Below are positions 25,034-33,113 of a stretch of DNA of 42,684 nt, piece by piece. The notes beneath the pieces were generated by a model. That model had not been told where the DNA came from, searched no databases, and worked only from the letters and a program-made list of their open reading frames with translations. The DNA comes from UBA1715 sp036752345. Its GTDB lineage: Bacteria > Bacteroidota > Bacteroidia > Bacteroidales > UBA1715. A program made the translations under genes and the position numbers. The stretch covers positions 1 through 42,684 of the forward strand of contig DAIOSV010000012.1 in NCBI GenBank assembly GCA_036752345.1, in the 5' to 3' direction. The number at the start of each line of letters is the position of its first letter. Position 1 is the stretch's first letter.

Positions 25034-26041
25034 TTATTCCTTATTCCTTTTAGAAAAGATTTTTTTCAGTTTCACTTTAAATGCATTTTCAGATTTATCA
25101 GGCATACTTTGAATGAGAAGTTGCAATGTTTGTTGCATCTCTCGAGCCGATTGGAATCGTTGTTGCTGCGCATAGAAAAAGTATTTGTCTCGAGCTTCTG
25201 CTTTGTATCGTGTTGGCGGTGTTTTGAAAATATGTTTTGCTGTTGCTTTTTGCAAAAAGGCAAAAAGAACTTTATCAATGCGGAAGTGTTTTTTCAGCGG
25301 ATAGGAAATCTGCATATTTAGAATGAGGTTGTTGTCGTTGTTTTCACACTCGAACGCATGTTCACGTGCCAACGCCTCATAAAGGGTAATCCCGAGACTG
25401 TACAAATCGCAGGTAGCATTTATAAGCAAACCTGACTGTAGTACTAATTCTGGGGCAGAATAATAGAGAGAGTATGGTATTCTCGAAAAGTTGAACATGT
25501 TTTGGTTGTTGATTTGCACATATTCAAAGTTGAGCAATTTTACCATAGGATTTTCGGTGTCAATTTTACCAGTTTCGTCAGCAACTATAAAGATAGTGCT
25601 TGGCTGTATACGGCGATGCACAATTTTGTTTTGATGCAGTACTGCAAGAATGTCGCATACTTTTTCGCTCACTCGAAGCAAAAATTTAGGATCGCGTAGG
25701 TGAGGATAATCGCCTGTAAAAATAACTGATTGTAGGTCAACGCCAATAAGTTGCTCACGCACTATATAGAGTCCGTCTTCGTCGGCTATGCAATCGTATG
25801 TCTGGACTATGCCCGAATGTAATAGGTTTAAATTTGCATAAATGTTATTAATGAGAATCACATGTTGCTCATTTAGTAACAATTTCTTGTCGGTCAAAAA
25901 TCTAATGATAACCGATTTTTTGGTTTGATCGCATGTTCCTCTAAAAACGAGTCCGAAATCGTTCGGCTTTACTTCTTTTTCGTCAGGAAGTTCAAAGTCG
26001 AAAGAGTATGAATTGTTTTTCCCTATTAGTCGTTTTTGCAT
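25034..26041 (-). CDS. Predicted pseudokinase (protein-kinase fold, catalytic residues lost)
   Basis: This 335-residue protein has the layout of a Ser/Thr kinase domain but lacks its catalytic residues. The glycine-rich region is reduced ('NDFGLVFRGT', 27-36). The VAIK lysine is Arg47 ('SVIIRFL'). The HRDLKPxN loop reads 'HRRIQPSTI' (142-150), with Arg for Asp, Gln for Lys and Thr for Asn. DFG is 'NFE' (171-173). Structural motifs persist: 'SAPEL' (195-199) for APE and 'CDLYSLGITLYEAL' (211-224) for the alpha-F helix. Loss of all three hallmark positions argues for a binding or scaffolding role. There are no membrane segments, and the C-terminus is basic. It is divergent from the beta-barrel gene at 26088. 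The partner is unknown. Confidence 0.85.
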   Translation of the reverse strand: MQKRLIGKNNSYSFDFELPDEKEVKPNDFGLVFRGTCDQTKKSVIIRFLTDKKLLLNEQHVILINNIYANLNLLHSGIVQTYDCIADEDGLYIVREQLIGVDLQSVIFTGDYPHLRDPKFLLRVSEKVCDILAVLHQNKIVHRRIQPSTIFIVADETGKIDTENPMVKLLNFEYVQINNQNMFNFSRIPYSLYYSAPELVLQSGLLINATCDLYSLGITLYEALAREHAFECENNDNNLILNMQISYPLKKHFRIDKVLFAFLQKATAKHIFKTPPTRYKAEARDKYFFYAQQQRFQSAREMQQTLQLLIQSMPDKSENAFKVKLKKIFSKRNKE

Positions 26042-26053
26042 AAAAATTTTGTT

Positions 26054-26061
26054 TACTTTTA
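26054..26061 (+). promoter_or_regulatory. Weak -7 element for the beta-barrel gene
   Basis: TACTTTTA matches TAnnTTTG at 7 of 8 positions, 26 nt before the ATG at 26088. A TTTG at 26035-26038 is 15 bases upstream, which is short for the consensus. Confidence 0.3.
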
Positions 26062-26071
26062 TCGAGAGTCA

Positions 26072-26079
26072 CAAAGGTA
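26072..26079 (-). promoter_or_regulatory. Putative -7 element for the pseudokinase gene
   Basis: On the minus strand TACCTTTG fits the TAnnTTTG consensus exactly, 30 nt upstream of the pseudokinase ATG. No well-spaced -33 box is seen. It overlaps the region just before the divergent beta-barrel gene. Confidence 0.45.
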
Positions 26080-26087
26080 TGGTTTTT

Positions 26088-26573
26088 ATGTTCAAAAAAG
26101 TAATTCTATCGACTATCTTTATATTGATTTTATTCCCAAAAGTCTATTCTCAGGTTAACCTAGGAGGAATGTTTGGTTTGGGAATTACCAACAATTATTT
26201 GAATGTTGACTTAGCTCCCGAGGTGTCATACACCTTTATAGAACATCTGCGGGTAGGAGCATCTCCGTTTTTGTTATACAATAAAGATATGGCGTCAGCC
26301 TATTGGATGATGCTGTATGGAGGACGTATTTTTGGTGAATATCATTTTGATTTTAATATCTTTGTCCATGCCGAGTATGAATTGTCGCACCTTTCAGATG
26401 CCGAAAACAATCAAGCAACTGTCAATTCATTGCCGATAGGATTGGGCGGTACAACTGCTTTGTCCCAAAATACCGAAGCGTATGCAATGGTGCTGTACGA
26501 TCTTTTATATGATGAGGCATGGTCTATACGAACCAATCCAATGTTTCGGGTGGGCGTGAGGTATAAATTTTAA
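26088..26573 (+). CDS. Small outer-membrane beta-barrel-like protein
   Basis: From the ATG at 26088 the product is 161 residues. A signal peptide (MFKKVILSTIFILILFPKVYSQ, cut to two parts: basic start 'MFKK', then a hydrophobic core ending 'VYSQ') is followed by alternating polar/aromatic strands such as 'GGMFGLGITNNYLNVDL', 'VGASPFLLYN' and 'YGGRIFGEYHF'. The C-terminus 'FRVGVRYKF', ending in Phe, is typical of outer-membrane barrels recognised by BamA. An AAAGG at 26073-26077 lies about 10 nt upstream of this start; ATG 26079 and a frame open from 26013 are less likely. The size suggests roughly eight strands. The function is unknown. Confidence 0.72.
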   Translation: MFKKVILSTIFILILFPKVYSQVNLGGMFGLGITNNYLNVDLAPEVSYTFIEHLRVGASPFLLYNKDMASAYWMMLYGGRIFGEYHFDFNIFVHAEYELSHLSDAENNQATVNSLPIGLGGTTALSQNTEAYAMVLYDLLYDEAWSIRTNPMFRVGVRYKF

Positions 26574-26583
26574 GTTCAGAAGT

Positions 26584-27735
26584 ATGCTGTTTAGTGAAAT
26601 AATAGGACAAGACGCAATAAAAAAAGATTTACTTGAAGCTTCAGCTATGAACCGCGTGGCCCACGCATACATGTTATACGGGCCGGAGGGTTCTGGAAAA
26701 TTGCCGTTGGCATTGGCTTTTGCGCAATACTTAAATTGCGAGCATCCTACCGGAACGGATTCCTGTGGCGAATGCGATTCTTGTAGGGCTTTCGCCAAAT
26801 TGGAACACCCCGATTTACATTTTGTATTTCCTATTGTTAAAGATAAAGAAAAAGACAAATTGTGTTGCGATGACTATTTGACGGAGTGGCGTGAATTGTT
26901 CAGACAAAATCCTTATATCAGTTTGGAATGGTGGCAGGCGCACATTGGGGTTGAAAACAAACAACCAATCATATACGAATCGGAGGCAGCCGGCGACAAA
27001 GACCAACCGAGAATTAAAGGTATTATTAAAAAGCTGTCAATCAGCAATTTCAGTGCTAAATACAAGATTATGGTGATTTGGATGGCTGAAAAAATGAATG
27101 ACGTTTGTGCCAATAAAATTCTCAAAATACTAGAAGAACCAACTCCAAATACAATCTTTTTCTTGATAGTAGAGGATTCTCGTTATATGCTTCCAACTAT
27201 TTTATCAAGGACGCAAATAGTGCGTATCCCTAAAATTGACGATGAAAGTTTGAGTAAGCGTATTCACGATGATTTTATGTTCGATGGAATAGAGTTGCAA
27301 TCGTTGGTTAAAAATGCCAATGGTAACTATATTCAGGCTTTTAAAATGGCTACGTCGAACAATACGCCTTCGCAATATTTTGATTTGTTTACACGCATGA
27401 TGCGTGCCGCTTGGCAACGTGATGTGTTTACCCTCAACACAATGGTAACGGAAGTTGAAGCTTTTGGTAGAGAGAAACAAAAATCATTTTTGCAGTACTG
27501 TTTACGTGAAGTCCGCGAAAACTTTGTTCGTAATCAGAATATACCGCAAATTCAATATATGGACAATCAGGAAGACGCATTTGCTGAGAAATTTCATCCG
27601 TTTATAAACGAAAGAAACATTACCGGATTTATGCGAGAGTTCAATAGTGCGCATTACCACATTATGCGCAATGGGAATCCTAAAATCGTGTTTTTCGATT
27701 TGTTCATGCAGATAATAGTATTAATAAGAAAGTAA
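26584..27735 (+). CDS. holB: DNA polymerase III subunit delta' (clamp loader)
   Basis: Delta' (383 aa) is the stator of the clamp loader that opens the beta clamp onto DNA. 'IIGQDAIKKDLLEA' opens an AAA+ domain. The P-loop position reads 'GPEGSGKL' (33-40), with Leu where ATP-hydrolysing members have Thr or Ser. Zinc ligands Cys52, Cys61, Cys64 and Cys67 ('CGECDSC') follow. 'KILKILEEPTPNTIFFLIV' and 'LPTILSRTQIVRI' are typical; the SRC motif reads SRT. It begins 10 nt after the beta-barrel gene and precedes ricT by 32 nt. Confidence 0.92.
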   Translation: MLFSEIIGQDAIKKDLLEASAMNRVAHAYMLYGPEGSGKLPLALAFAQYLNCEHPTGTDSCGECDSCRAFAKLEHPDLHFVFPIVKDKEKDKLCCDDYLTEWRELFRQNPYISLEWWQAHIGVENKQPIIYESEAAGDKDQPRIKGIIKKLSISNFSAKYKIMVIWMAEKMNDVCANKILKILEEPTPNTIFFLIVEDSRYMLPTILSRTQIVRIPKIDDESLSKRIHDDFMFDGIELQSLVKNANGNYIQAFKMATSNNTPSQYFDLFTRMMRAAWQRDVFTLNTMVTEVEAFGREKQKSFLQYCLREVRENFVRNQNIPQIQYMDNQEDAFAEKFHPFINERNITGFMREFNSAHYHIMRNGNPKIVFFDLFMQIIVLIRK

Positions 27736-27741
27736 TTTTGC

Positions 27742-27749
27742 TACTTTTG
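27742..27749 (+). promoter_or_regulatory. Putative -7 element before ricT
   Basis: TACTTTTG fits TAnnTTTG exactly and lies 18 nt upstream of the ATG at 27768, in the short spacer after holB. A -33 box is not obvious. Confidence 0.45.
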
Positions 27750-27767
27750 CTTGTTTTTTAAAGTACA

Positions 27768-29147
27768 ATGGAAAATATAAATTTACCAAATAAGAATATA
27801 GAAACCACTCCACAAGACGATACCGAGAAATATGCTCAAAAGCTTAAACAATCGGCTCGGAGAAGTGGAAGTGCAAAATTGTATTGTTACGATTGGATGC
27901 GAGATATTCAATTGCCACAAATACATCAAGATATAGTTGAAGTTCGTTTCAAAAACACACGAAAGGATTTTTACGTCAATGACCAACAACTTTCATTGGA
28001 AGTTGGTGATGTTGTTACCGTAGAGGTGGCAACAGGTCATGATGTTGGTATTGTATCGCTTACGGGCGAATTGGTTCGTTTGCAAATAGCAAAAGTGTAC
28101 CCAAAGAAAGTCCCCGACACGTTCAACAAGATTTATCGTAAGGCAAAACCTACCGACATTGAGAAATGGAAAGAGGCGAAAGCTATGGAACATAAAACTA
28201 TGATTCGAGCTCGCCAAATAGCTAAAGATTTGAAGCTAAACATGAAGATAGGCGATGTGGAGTATCAAGGCGACAAAATGAAAGCTATTTTTTACTATAT
28301 AGCAGATGAACGTGTTGATTTCCGTGAACTAATTAAAATATTCGCTGAAGAATTTAAGGTACGAATAGAAATGCGTCAAATCGGCGTTCGTCAAGAAGCT
28401 GGTAGAATTGGTGGAATAGGTCTTTGTGGTCGCGATTTGTGCTGCTCATCTTTTATCTCCAATTTTAGCTCGGTGTCAACTAATGCTGCTCGGTATCAAG
28501 AAGTTTCGCTTAATCCACAAAAAATGGCGGGGCAATGCGGAAAATTGAAATGTTGTCTCAATTTTGAGTTAGCGAGCTACATGGATGCACGCAAAAATTT
28601 CCCTGACACAACGATAGCGTTGGAATTTGCCGAAGGCAAGGCGCATCATGCCAAAACCGATGTGTATAAGGCATTGATGACATACGTATATAAGAAAGAT
28701 GACATTCCAACATTTGTGGAATTGCCGGTAGATCGCGTAAAAGAAATTATTGATTTAAATAAAAAAGGCGTAAAACCAGAGAATTTGGCAGATGCTTCTG
28801 TGAAAGAATCGGAAGTACAATTACCTGATTATGAGAATGTTGTTGGACAAGAAAGTTTGACTCGTTTTGATAAGAAAAAGAAGAAACAAAAAAACTTCAA
28901 CAACAATCAAAACGGTGGGCAAAACAATGCTCAACCACAAAATCAGCCAAAGCAAAACCAACCGAGACCAAATCAGCCAAGGCAAAACAATAATAACAAT
29001 AATAACCAGGGACGTCAGCAACAGCAGGCTCATCATGGTCAACAACGAAACGGAAATCAAAATAGAACTCCGCAAAATAGAGATAGAAATAATTCCAATA
29101 ACAATCGTCAACCAAATCAACAAAACGATGGTAAAACTCAAGCATAG
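27768..29147 (+). CDS. ricT: RicT/PSP1-domain iron-sulfur protein with Asn/Gln-rich tail
   Basis: The product (459 aa) has a PSP1 C-terminal domain. RicT (YaaT) in Bacillus belongs to the iron-sulfur Ric complex that stimulates RNase Y-dependent mRNA maturation; in Bacteroidota the homologue's role is little known. Six cysteines in two 'CGxxxCC'-type clusters are visible: Cys220, 225, 226 ('GLCGRDLCC') and Cys257, 262, 263 ('QCGKLKCC'), likely cluster ligands. From about residue 365 the sequence becomes a Lys-rich stretch and then a disordered tail rich in Asn, Gln, Pro and Arg. The last 20 nt overlap gldH. The name rests on family resemblance. Confidence 0.85.
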   Translation: MENINLPNKNIETTPQDDTEKYAQKLKQSARRSGSAKLYCYDWMRDIQLPQIHQDIVEVRFKNTRKDFYVNDQQLSLEVGDVVTVEVATGHDVGIVSLTGELVRLQIAKVYPKKVPDTFNKIYRKAKPTDIEKWKEAKAMEHKTMIRARQIAKDLKLNMKIGDVEYQGDKMKAIFYYIADERVDFRELIKIFAEEFKVRIEMRQIGVRQEAGRIGGIGLCGRDLCCSSFISNFSSVSTNAARYQEVSLNPQKMAGQCGKLKCCLNFELASYMDARKNFPDTTIALEFAEGKAHHAKTDVYKALMTYVYKKDDIPTFVELPVDRVKEIIDLNKKGVKPENLADASVKESEVQLPDYENVVGQESLTRFDKKKKKQKNFNNNQNGGQNNAQPQNQPKQNQPRPNQPRQNNNNNNNQGRQQQQAHHGQQRNGNQNRTPQNRDRNNSNNNRQPNQQNDGKTQA

Positions 29148-29610
29148 TATTGGAATACTTTTGAGTATTTGTTTGATGGCATTTGTGTCATGCAATTCTA
29201 AACAAGTCTTTCACGATGAGGTAAAATTCACCGACAATACGTGGAATAAGGATTCAATAGTACACTTTACTGTTGAAATTCCAGACACACTCAAGTCGTA
29301 CAACATAGTCCTTACTCTCACCAACACTGAAGAATACCCATATTCCAACTTATATTTGTTTGGCGCTATTACATTCCCGGATAAAAAAGTGGTACGTGAT
29401 ACGGTAGAGTTTATGCTTGCTGCTCCCGATGGTCAGTGGTTGGGCAAAAATAAAGGTGGTTACGTCAATGAATTTCAATATCAAACAAACATTCGTTTTC
29501 CACACGAAGGAACGTATGATTTTTCGTTTGAACAAGCTATGCGTTGTACCAATCCCGACTGTAACGTAAAAGGAATAAAGTCAGTCTCTTTTTCATTGAA
29601 TACAAAATAA
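29128..29610 (+). CDS. gldH: Gliding motility lipoprotein GldH
   Basis: GldH (160 aa) is a lipoprotein required for gliding in Flavobacterium; homologues also occur in non-gliding Bacteroidales with a T9SS. The signal sequence 'MVKLKHSIGILLSICLMAFVSC' ends in a lipobox, with Cys22 as the lipidation site. The body carries 'KDSIVHFTVEIPDTLKSYNI' and 'GYVNEFQYQTNIRFPHEGTYDF', typical of GldH. The frame is open far upstream inside the repetitive ricT tail, but the ATG at 29128 is the only start giving the lipoprotein signal. The overlaps (20 nt with ricT, 1 nt with trmB) suggest translational coupling. Confidence 0.9.
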   Translation: MVKLKHSIGILLSICLMAFVSCNSKQVFHDEVKFTDNTWNKDSIVHFTVEIPDTLKSYNIVLTLTNTEEYPYSNLYLFGAITFPDKKVVRDTVEFMLAAPDGQWLGKNKGGYVNEFQYQTNIRFPHEGTYDFSFEQAMRCTNPDCNVKGIKSVSFSLNTK

Positions 29611-30320
29611 TGAGTGCGAAAAACAAACTGCAACGATTTGCCGATAATGAAGTGTTTCCGAATGTGATACAACCACAGTTTGAAGAAATTTTTCACAAAG
29701 ACTATAAACTTAAAAACCAATGGAAATCGGAATATTGGCACAATAGCAATCCAATAGTATTGGAGTTGGGCTGTGGCAAAGGTGAATACACGGTAGCCTT
29801 GGCTCAAGCAAATCCCGAAAAAAATCATATCGGTATAGATATCAAAGGAGCTCGCTTTTGGCGAGGAGCAAAAACCGCATTAGACAATGAAGTTAAAAAT
29901 GCTGCATTTCTCCGTACTCGTATAGAATTTATCGACTCGTTTTTTGGAGCCAACGAGATTGACGAAATCTGGATAACCTTTCCCGATCCGCAATTGCGTG
30001 AAAAACGCGCTAAAAAGCGTTTAACGTCACCACGTTTTTTAAATATGTATCGGACAATGTTGCAGCCAAACGCTGTTGTTAATCTAAAAACTGACAGCAA
30101 AGAGTTGTATGATTACACAAAAACGTTGTTAGAACAGAATAAACAAGAGATTTTGGTCGCAACCGACGATTTATACAATTCTGGGATGTGTGATGAAATA
30201 TTGTCTATAAAAACGCAATATGAATCGTTTTATTTAGCACAAGGTAAACCAATTACGTATCTCAAATTTCGATTGTCCGGTGTCATAGAACCGCTGCTGG
30301 AGCCGGAGAAAAATATTTAA
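29610..30320 (+). CDS. trmB: tRNA (guanine-N7-)-methyltransferase
   Basis: TrmB (236 aa) makes m7G46 in the variable loop of tRNAs using S-adenosylmethionine. The SAM-binding loop 'VLELGCGKGEYTVALA' (29755-29805), 'HIGIDIKGARFWRGAK' and the TrmB signature 'WITFPDPQLREKRAKKRLTSPRFL' (29971-30042) identify it. Its ATG overlaps the gldH stop by one base. A tRNA-Lys gene lies downstream behind its own promoter. Confidence 0.95.
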   Translation: MSAKNKLQRFADNEVFPNVIQPQFEEIFHKDYKLKNQWKSEYWHNSNPIVLELGCGKGEYTVALAQANPEKNHIGIDIKGARFWRGAKTALDNEVKNAAFLRTRIEFIDSFFGANEIDEIWITFPDPQLREKRAKKRLTSPRFLNMYRTMLQPNAVVNLKTDSKELYDYTKTLLEQNKQEILVATDDLYNSGMCDEILSIKTQYESFYLAQGKPITYLKFRLSGVIEPLLEPEKNI

Positions 30321-30353
30321 TTTGTATTTTTTTTCAAAAAAGCACACAGATAA

Positions 30354-30384
30354 TTTGGGTGGAATAAAAAAAAGACTACTTTTG
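30354..30384 (+). promoter_or_regulatory. Promoter of tRNA-Lys
   Basis: TTTG at 30354-30357 and TACTTTTG at 30377-30384, 19 bases apart, fit the Bacteroidetes consensus. The mature tRNA starts 26 nt downstream. Confidence 0.75.
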
Positions 30385-30409
30385 CATCGTCTTTTTAGAA
30401 AGATGGATT

Positions 30410-30482
30410 GATTCAGTAGCTCAGCAGGTAGAGCACATCCCTTTTAAGGATGGGGTCATGGGTTCGAGCCCCATCTGGATCA
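30410..30482 (+). tRNA. tRNA-Lys (anticodon TTT)
   Basis: The 73-nt cloverleaf folds by eye. The acceptor arms GATTCAG (30410-30416) and CTGGATC (30475-30481) pair with one wobble; the discriminator is A30482. The D stem is GCTC/GAGC. The anticodon stem CATCC/GGATG encloses the loop CTTTTAA with TTT at 30443-30445. The T stem ATGGG/CCCAT encloses TTCGAGC. CCA is not encoded. Confidence 0.96.
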
Positions 30483-30490
30483 CTTCTTAA

Positions 30491-30523
30491 AACCTCAATA
30501 CCAAAAGTGTTGAGGTTTTTTTT
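30491..30523 (+). terminator. Terminator after tRNA-Lys
   Basis: AACCTCAA (30491-30498) pairs with TTGAGGTT (30510-30517) and is followed by a T run to 30523, 9 nt past the tRNA. Confidence 0.85.
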
Positions 30524-30596
30524 GTTATGACGTAGGCGATTCGCAGTTGTTTTTCAATAAAATTGAAACAGCAATCGTTCAATCTAAAAAAAATAA

Positions 30597-30604
30597 TACT
30601 TTTG
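30597..30604 (+). promoter_or_regulatory. Putative -7 element for the DUF4924 gene
   Basis: TACTTTTG fits TAnnTTTG exactly, 25 nt before the ATG at 30629. There is no clear -33 TTTG. Confidence 0.5.
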
Positions 30605-30628
30605 TGCTAACGAAATTCCAAATCGTAC

Positions 30629-31165
30629 ATGATAATAGCAAAGCAAAAACGACAGGAAAATATTGCCGAATACGTCCTATATATGTGGCAGTTGGAAGAT
30701 ATGATTCGTGCATGCAATTTCAATGTTGATGTTTTGATGCAAGGTTTTTCCATATCTCCTTTAGAAGAACCCAAAGTACGTCAATGGTATCAGAACATGG
30801 CTGCTGCAATGATTTCCGAAGGAATACAGCGCAAAGGACATTTAATGCAACTCAAAGATTTGGTACAAGATCTTTCTACGCTTAATATAAAGCTGTTGCA
30901 AAAGCAAGACGAGAAAAAATACCATGAATTGTTCGCTGCTGCAATGCCACATATCACCGAGATTATCAATCGTTCAAATGAGTGTGTAAGGAATGAGATA
31001 GATGCTTGTTTGACCGGATTGTACGGCATGATGATGCTTCGTTTGCAGCACAAAGAAATTTCCGACGATACCAAGCTAGCCGTAAAAACATTTTCGAACC
31101 TGATGGCAGCACTTGCAGTGCGTTACAAACAGTACGAAAACGGTGATTTAGATATAGAATTATAA
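30629..31165 (+). CDS. DUF4924 family protein
   Basis: This 178-residue, largely helical protein has no signal peptide, membrane segment or known catalytic motif. 'AKQKRQENIAEYVLYMWQLE' and 'NECVRNEIDACLTGLYGMMML' (about 30970-31035) match my recollection of DUF4924, a Bacteroidota-restricted family of unknown function. It has its own -7 element and ends 18 nt before rpe, so it is probably co-transcribed with it. I can assign no function. Confidence 0.8.
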   Translation: MIIAKQKRQENIAEYVLYMWQLEDMIRACNFNVDVLMQGFSISPLEEPKVRQWYQNMAAAMISEGIQRKGHLMQLKDLVQDLSTLNIKLLQKQDEKKYHELFAAAMPHITEIINRSNECVRNEIDACLTGLYGMMMLRLQHKEISDDTKLAVKTFSNLMAALAVRYKQYENGDLDIEL

Positions 31166-31183
31166 ATAAACAAGAATACAAAA

Positions 31184-31843
31184 ATGTCAATTTTATCCCC
31201 ATCAATCCTTTCTGCAGATTTTGCAAACCTCGAGTCTGATATTACCATGTTAAACAAAAGTGTGGCCGATTGGATTCATATTGATGTGATGGATGGTGTG
31301 TTTGTCCCCAATATCTCGTTTGGTTTCCCGGTATTGAAGGCAATTCAACCCATTTCTCAAAAGCCGTTTGATGTACATTTAATGATAGTACATCCTGAAA
31401 AATACATAGAACGATTCAAAGAGGCTGGAGCTGAATTTCTTACGGTGCATTATGAAACGTGTAAAGATTTACAACATACGGTAAAAGAAATACGCTCCAA
31501 AGGCATGAAAGCTGGTGTTTCAATCAATCCAGAGACTCCTGTAAGTGTGTTAAATGATATAATTCCCTATGTCGATTTATTGTTAGTAATGTCGGTTCAT
31601 CCGGGATTTGGTGGACAGAAATTCATTCCCGAAACATTGCAGAAAGTGCAAGATTTGAAAAAAATGTTGCAACAACGAGGCGTTCATCCATTGATCGAAG
31701 TAGATGGAGGCATTGGATTGCAAAATGCAGCAGAAATATTCAAAGCAGGAGCAGATGCAATTGTTGCAGGAGCGTCAATTTTCTCATCGGAAAATCCGTT
31801 GAAAACGATGGAAGAATTGAAAGCGTTAGGAGAAAATAAATAA
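31184..31843 (+). CDS. rpe: Ribulose-phosphate 3-epimerase
   Basis: Rpe (219 aa) interconverts ribulose 5-phosphate and xylulose 5-phosphate in the pentose phosphate pathway. It is a TIM barrel with metal-dependent catalysis. 'SPSILSADFANLE', 'WIHIDVMDGVFVPNISFG' (catalytic Asp and metal-binding His), 'DVHLMI', 'MSVHPGFGGQKFI' and 'EVDGGIG' are all present. A 155-nt spacer with weak stem-loops separates it from recA. Confidence 0.97.
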   Translation: MSILSPSILSADFANLESDITMLNKSVADWIHIDVMDGVFVPNISFGFPVLKAIQPISQKPFDVHLMIVHPEKYIERFKEAGAEFLTVHYETCKDLQHTVKEIRSKGMKAGVSINPETPVSVLNDIIPYVDLLLVMSVHPGFGGQKFIPETLQKVQDLKKMLQQRGVHPLIEVDGGIGLQNAAEIFKAGADAIVAGASIFSSENPLKTMEELKALGENK

Positions 31844-31975
31844 ATCGTCACAAAACAAACGCTTTTGTTGCGAGAAGATTTCTCTTGTAGCAATGGCACA
31901 TGCTTTTTAAGTGCTTTACTGCCAATCTTTTATGAATATAAATTCCAAAACAATTAAGAGATTTCCAAAAATTGC

Positions 31976-31983
31976 TATCTTTG
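31976..31983 (+). promoter_or_regulatory. Putative -7 element for recA
   Basis: TATCTTTG fits TAnnTTTG exactly, 15 nt before the recA ATG, implying a very short leader. I saw no recognisable LexA operator. Confidence 0.5.
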
Positions 31984-31998
31984 CAAAAAAATAACATC

Positions 31999-33015
31999 AT
32001 GGCAGAAGCACAAGACAGTAATGCAACAAAAGCCGAGAAATTGAAGGCATTACAATTAACGCTAGACAAGATAGACAAGTCGTATGGTAAAGGAACCATA
32101 ATGAAACTTGGCGATCACGCAATTGAAAATCTTCCTTGTATTTCATCCGGTTCTTTAGGACTTGATATCGCATTGGGGATTGGAGGATATCCACGCGGTA
32201 GAGTTGTGGAAATATACGGACCTGAATCTTCAGGTAAAACTACCTTGGCTATTCATGCAATAGCTGAAGCACAGAAAAAAGGTGGCATAGCAGCATTTAT
32301 AGATGCAGAGCATGCTTTTGATCGCTTCTATGCTGAAAATTTAGGCGTAGATGTGAACAATCTCTACATTTCTCAACCTGACAATGGTGAACAGGCTTTG
32401 GAAGTAGCTGACCAATTGATTCGTTCTGGTGCAATTGACATAATTGTGATAGATTCAGTTGCTGCTCTTACACCAAAAGCAGAAATAGAAGGCGACATGG
32501 GCGATTCCAAAATGGGACTTCATGCTCGTTTGATGTCGCAAGCATTGCGAAAATTAACCAGTGTAATAGATAAAACAAATACCACAGTGGTTTTCATTAA
32601 CCAATTACGTGACAAATTAGGCGTCATGTTTGGGAACCCTGAGACAACTACTGGTGGTAATGCATTAAAATACTATGCATCAGTTCGTTTAGATGTACGA
32701 AAAATCGGACAGATAAAAGACGGAGACAATGTAGTAGGAAATAGAACTCGAGTTAAAGTTGTTAAAAATAAAGTTGCACCTCCATTCCGTAGTGCTGAAT
32801 TTGATATCATGTTCGGTGAAGGAATCTCAAAAATAGGTGAAATTATAGACATGGGCGTAGAATGTGAAGTGATAAAGAAAAGCGGCTCATGGTTTAGTTA
32901 CGGAGACACAAAATTGGCCCAAGGGCGTGATGCTGTGAAAGCATTATTAAAGGATAACGACGAACTTCGCGAGGAAATAGAAGTAAAGACAAAAGACGCG
33001 TTGATGAACGCATAA
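31999..33015 (+). CDS. recA: Recombinase RecA
   Basis: RecA (338 aa) forms ATP-dependent filaments on single-stranded DNA for homologous recombination and SOS signalling. Walker A 'GPESSGKT' (74-81), 'AFIDAEHAFD', Walker B 'IDIIVIDSVAAL', the L1 region 'EGDMGDSKMGLHARLMSQALRKL' and the L2 region 'FINQLRDKLGVMFGNPETTTGGNALK' are intact. The frame extends upstream to 31972, but the ATG at 31999 gives a RecA-like start and lies after the -7 element. The acidic C-terminal tail is short. Confidence 0.98.
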   Translation: MAEAQDSNATKAEKLKALQLTLDKIDKSYGKGTIMKLGDHAIENLPCISSGSLGLDIALGIGGYPRGRVVEIYGPESSGKTTLAIHAIAEAQKKGGIAAFIDAEHAFDRFYAENLGVDVNNLYISQPDNGEQALEVADQLIRSGAIDIIVIDSVAALTPKAEIEGDMGDSKMGLHARLMSQALRKLTSVIDKTNTTVVFINQLRDKLGVMFGNPETTTGGNALKYYASVRLDVRKIGQIKDGDNVVGNRTRVKVVKNKVAPPFRSAEFDIMFGEGISKIGEIIDMGVECEVIKKSGSWFSYGDTKLAQGRDAVKALLKDNDELREEIEVKTKDALMNA

Positions 33016-33113
33016 AGAATATTTGAAGGGCGTTACATTTCTGTTCTTTTATCGCTGATTTGTGTAATTCCTTTCCGTAATGAACAGGCGGTTCTGTTCG
33101 GTAATATAATTGT

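Noticed and set aside
26013..26087. Longer N-terminus for the beta-barrel protein from 26013
   Set aside because: It would overlap the divergent pseudokinase gene and bury the signal peptide; ATG 26088 gives a proper signal sequence and a better-spaced AAAGG.
28867..29127. N-terminal extension of gldH into the ricT coding region
   Set aside because: The extension is a frame-shifted reading of the low-complexity tail, and the lipoprotein signal starts only at 29128.
28821..29195. Antisense ORF rich in Leu/Ile/Val opposite the ricT tail, resembling a membrane protein
   Set aside because: It is the reverse reading of the AAC/CAA-rich Asn/Gln tail, which forces hydrophobic codons; no start signal or promoter supports it.
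31868..31893. Stem-loop downstream of rpe (TTGC-GAGAA / TTCTC-bulge-GCAA)
   Set aside because: The stem is bulged, no T run follows directly, and no known small RNA is recognisable; not listed as a terminator or ncRNA.
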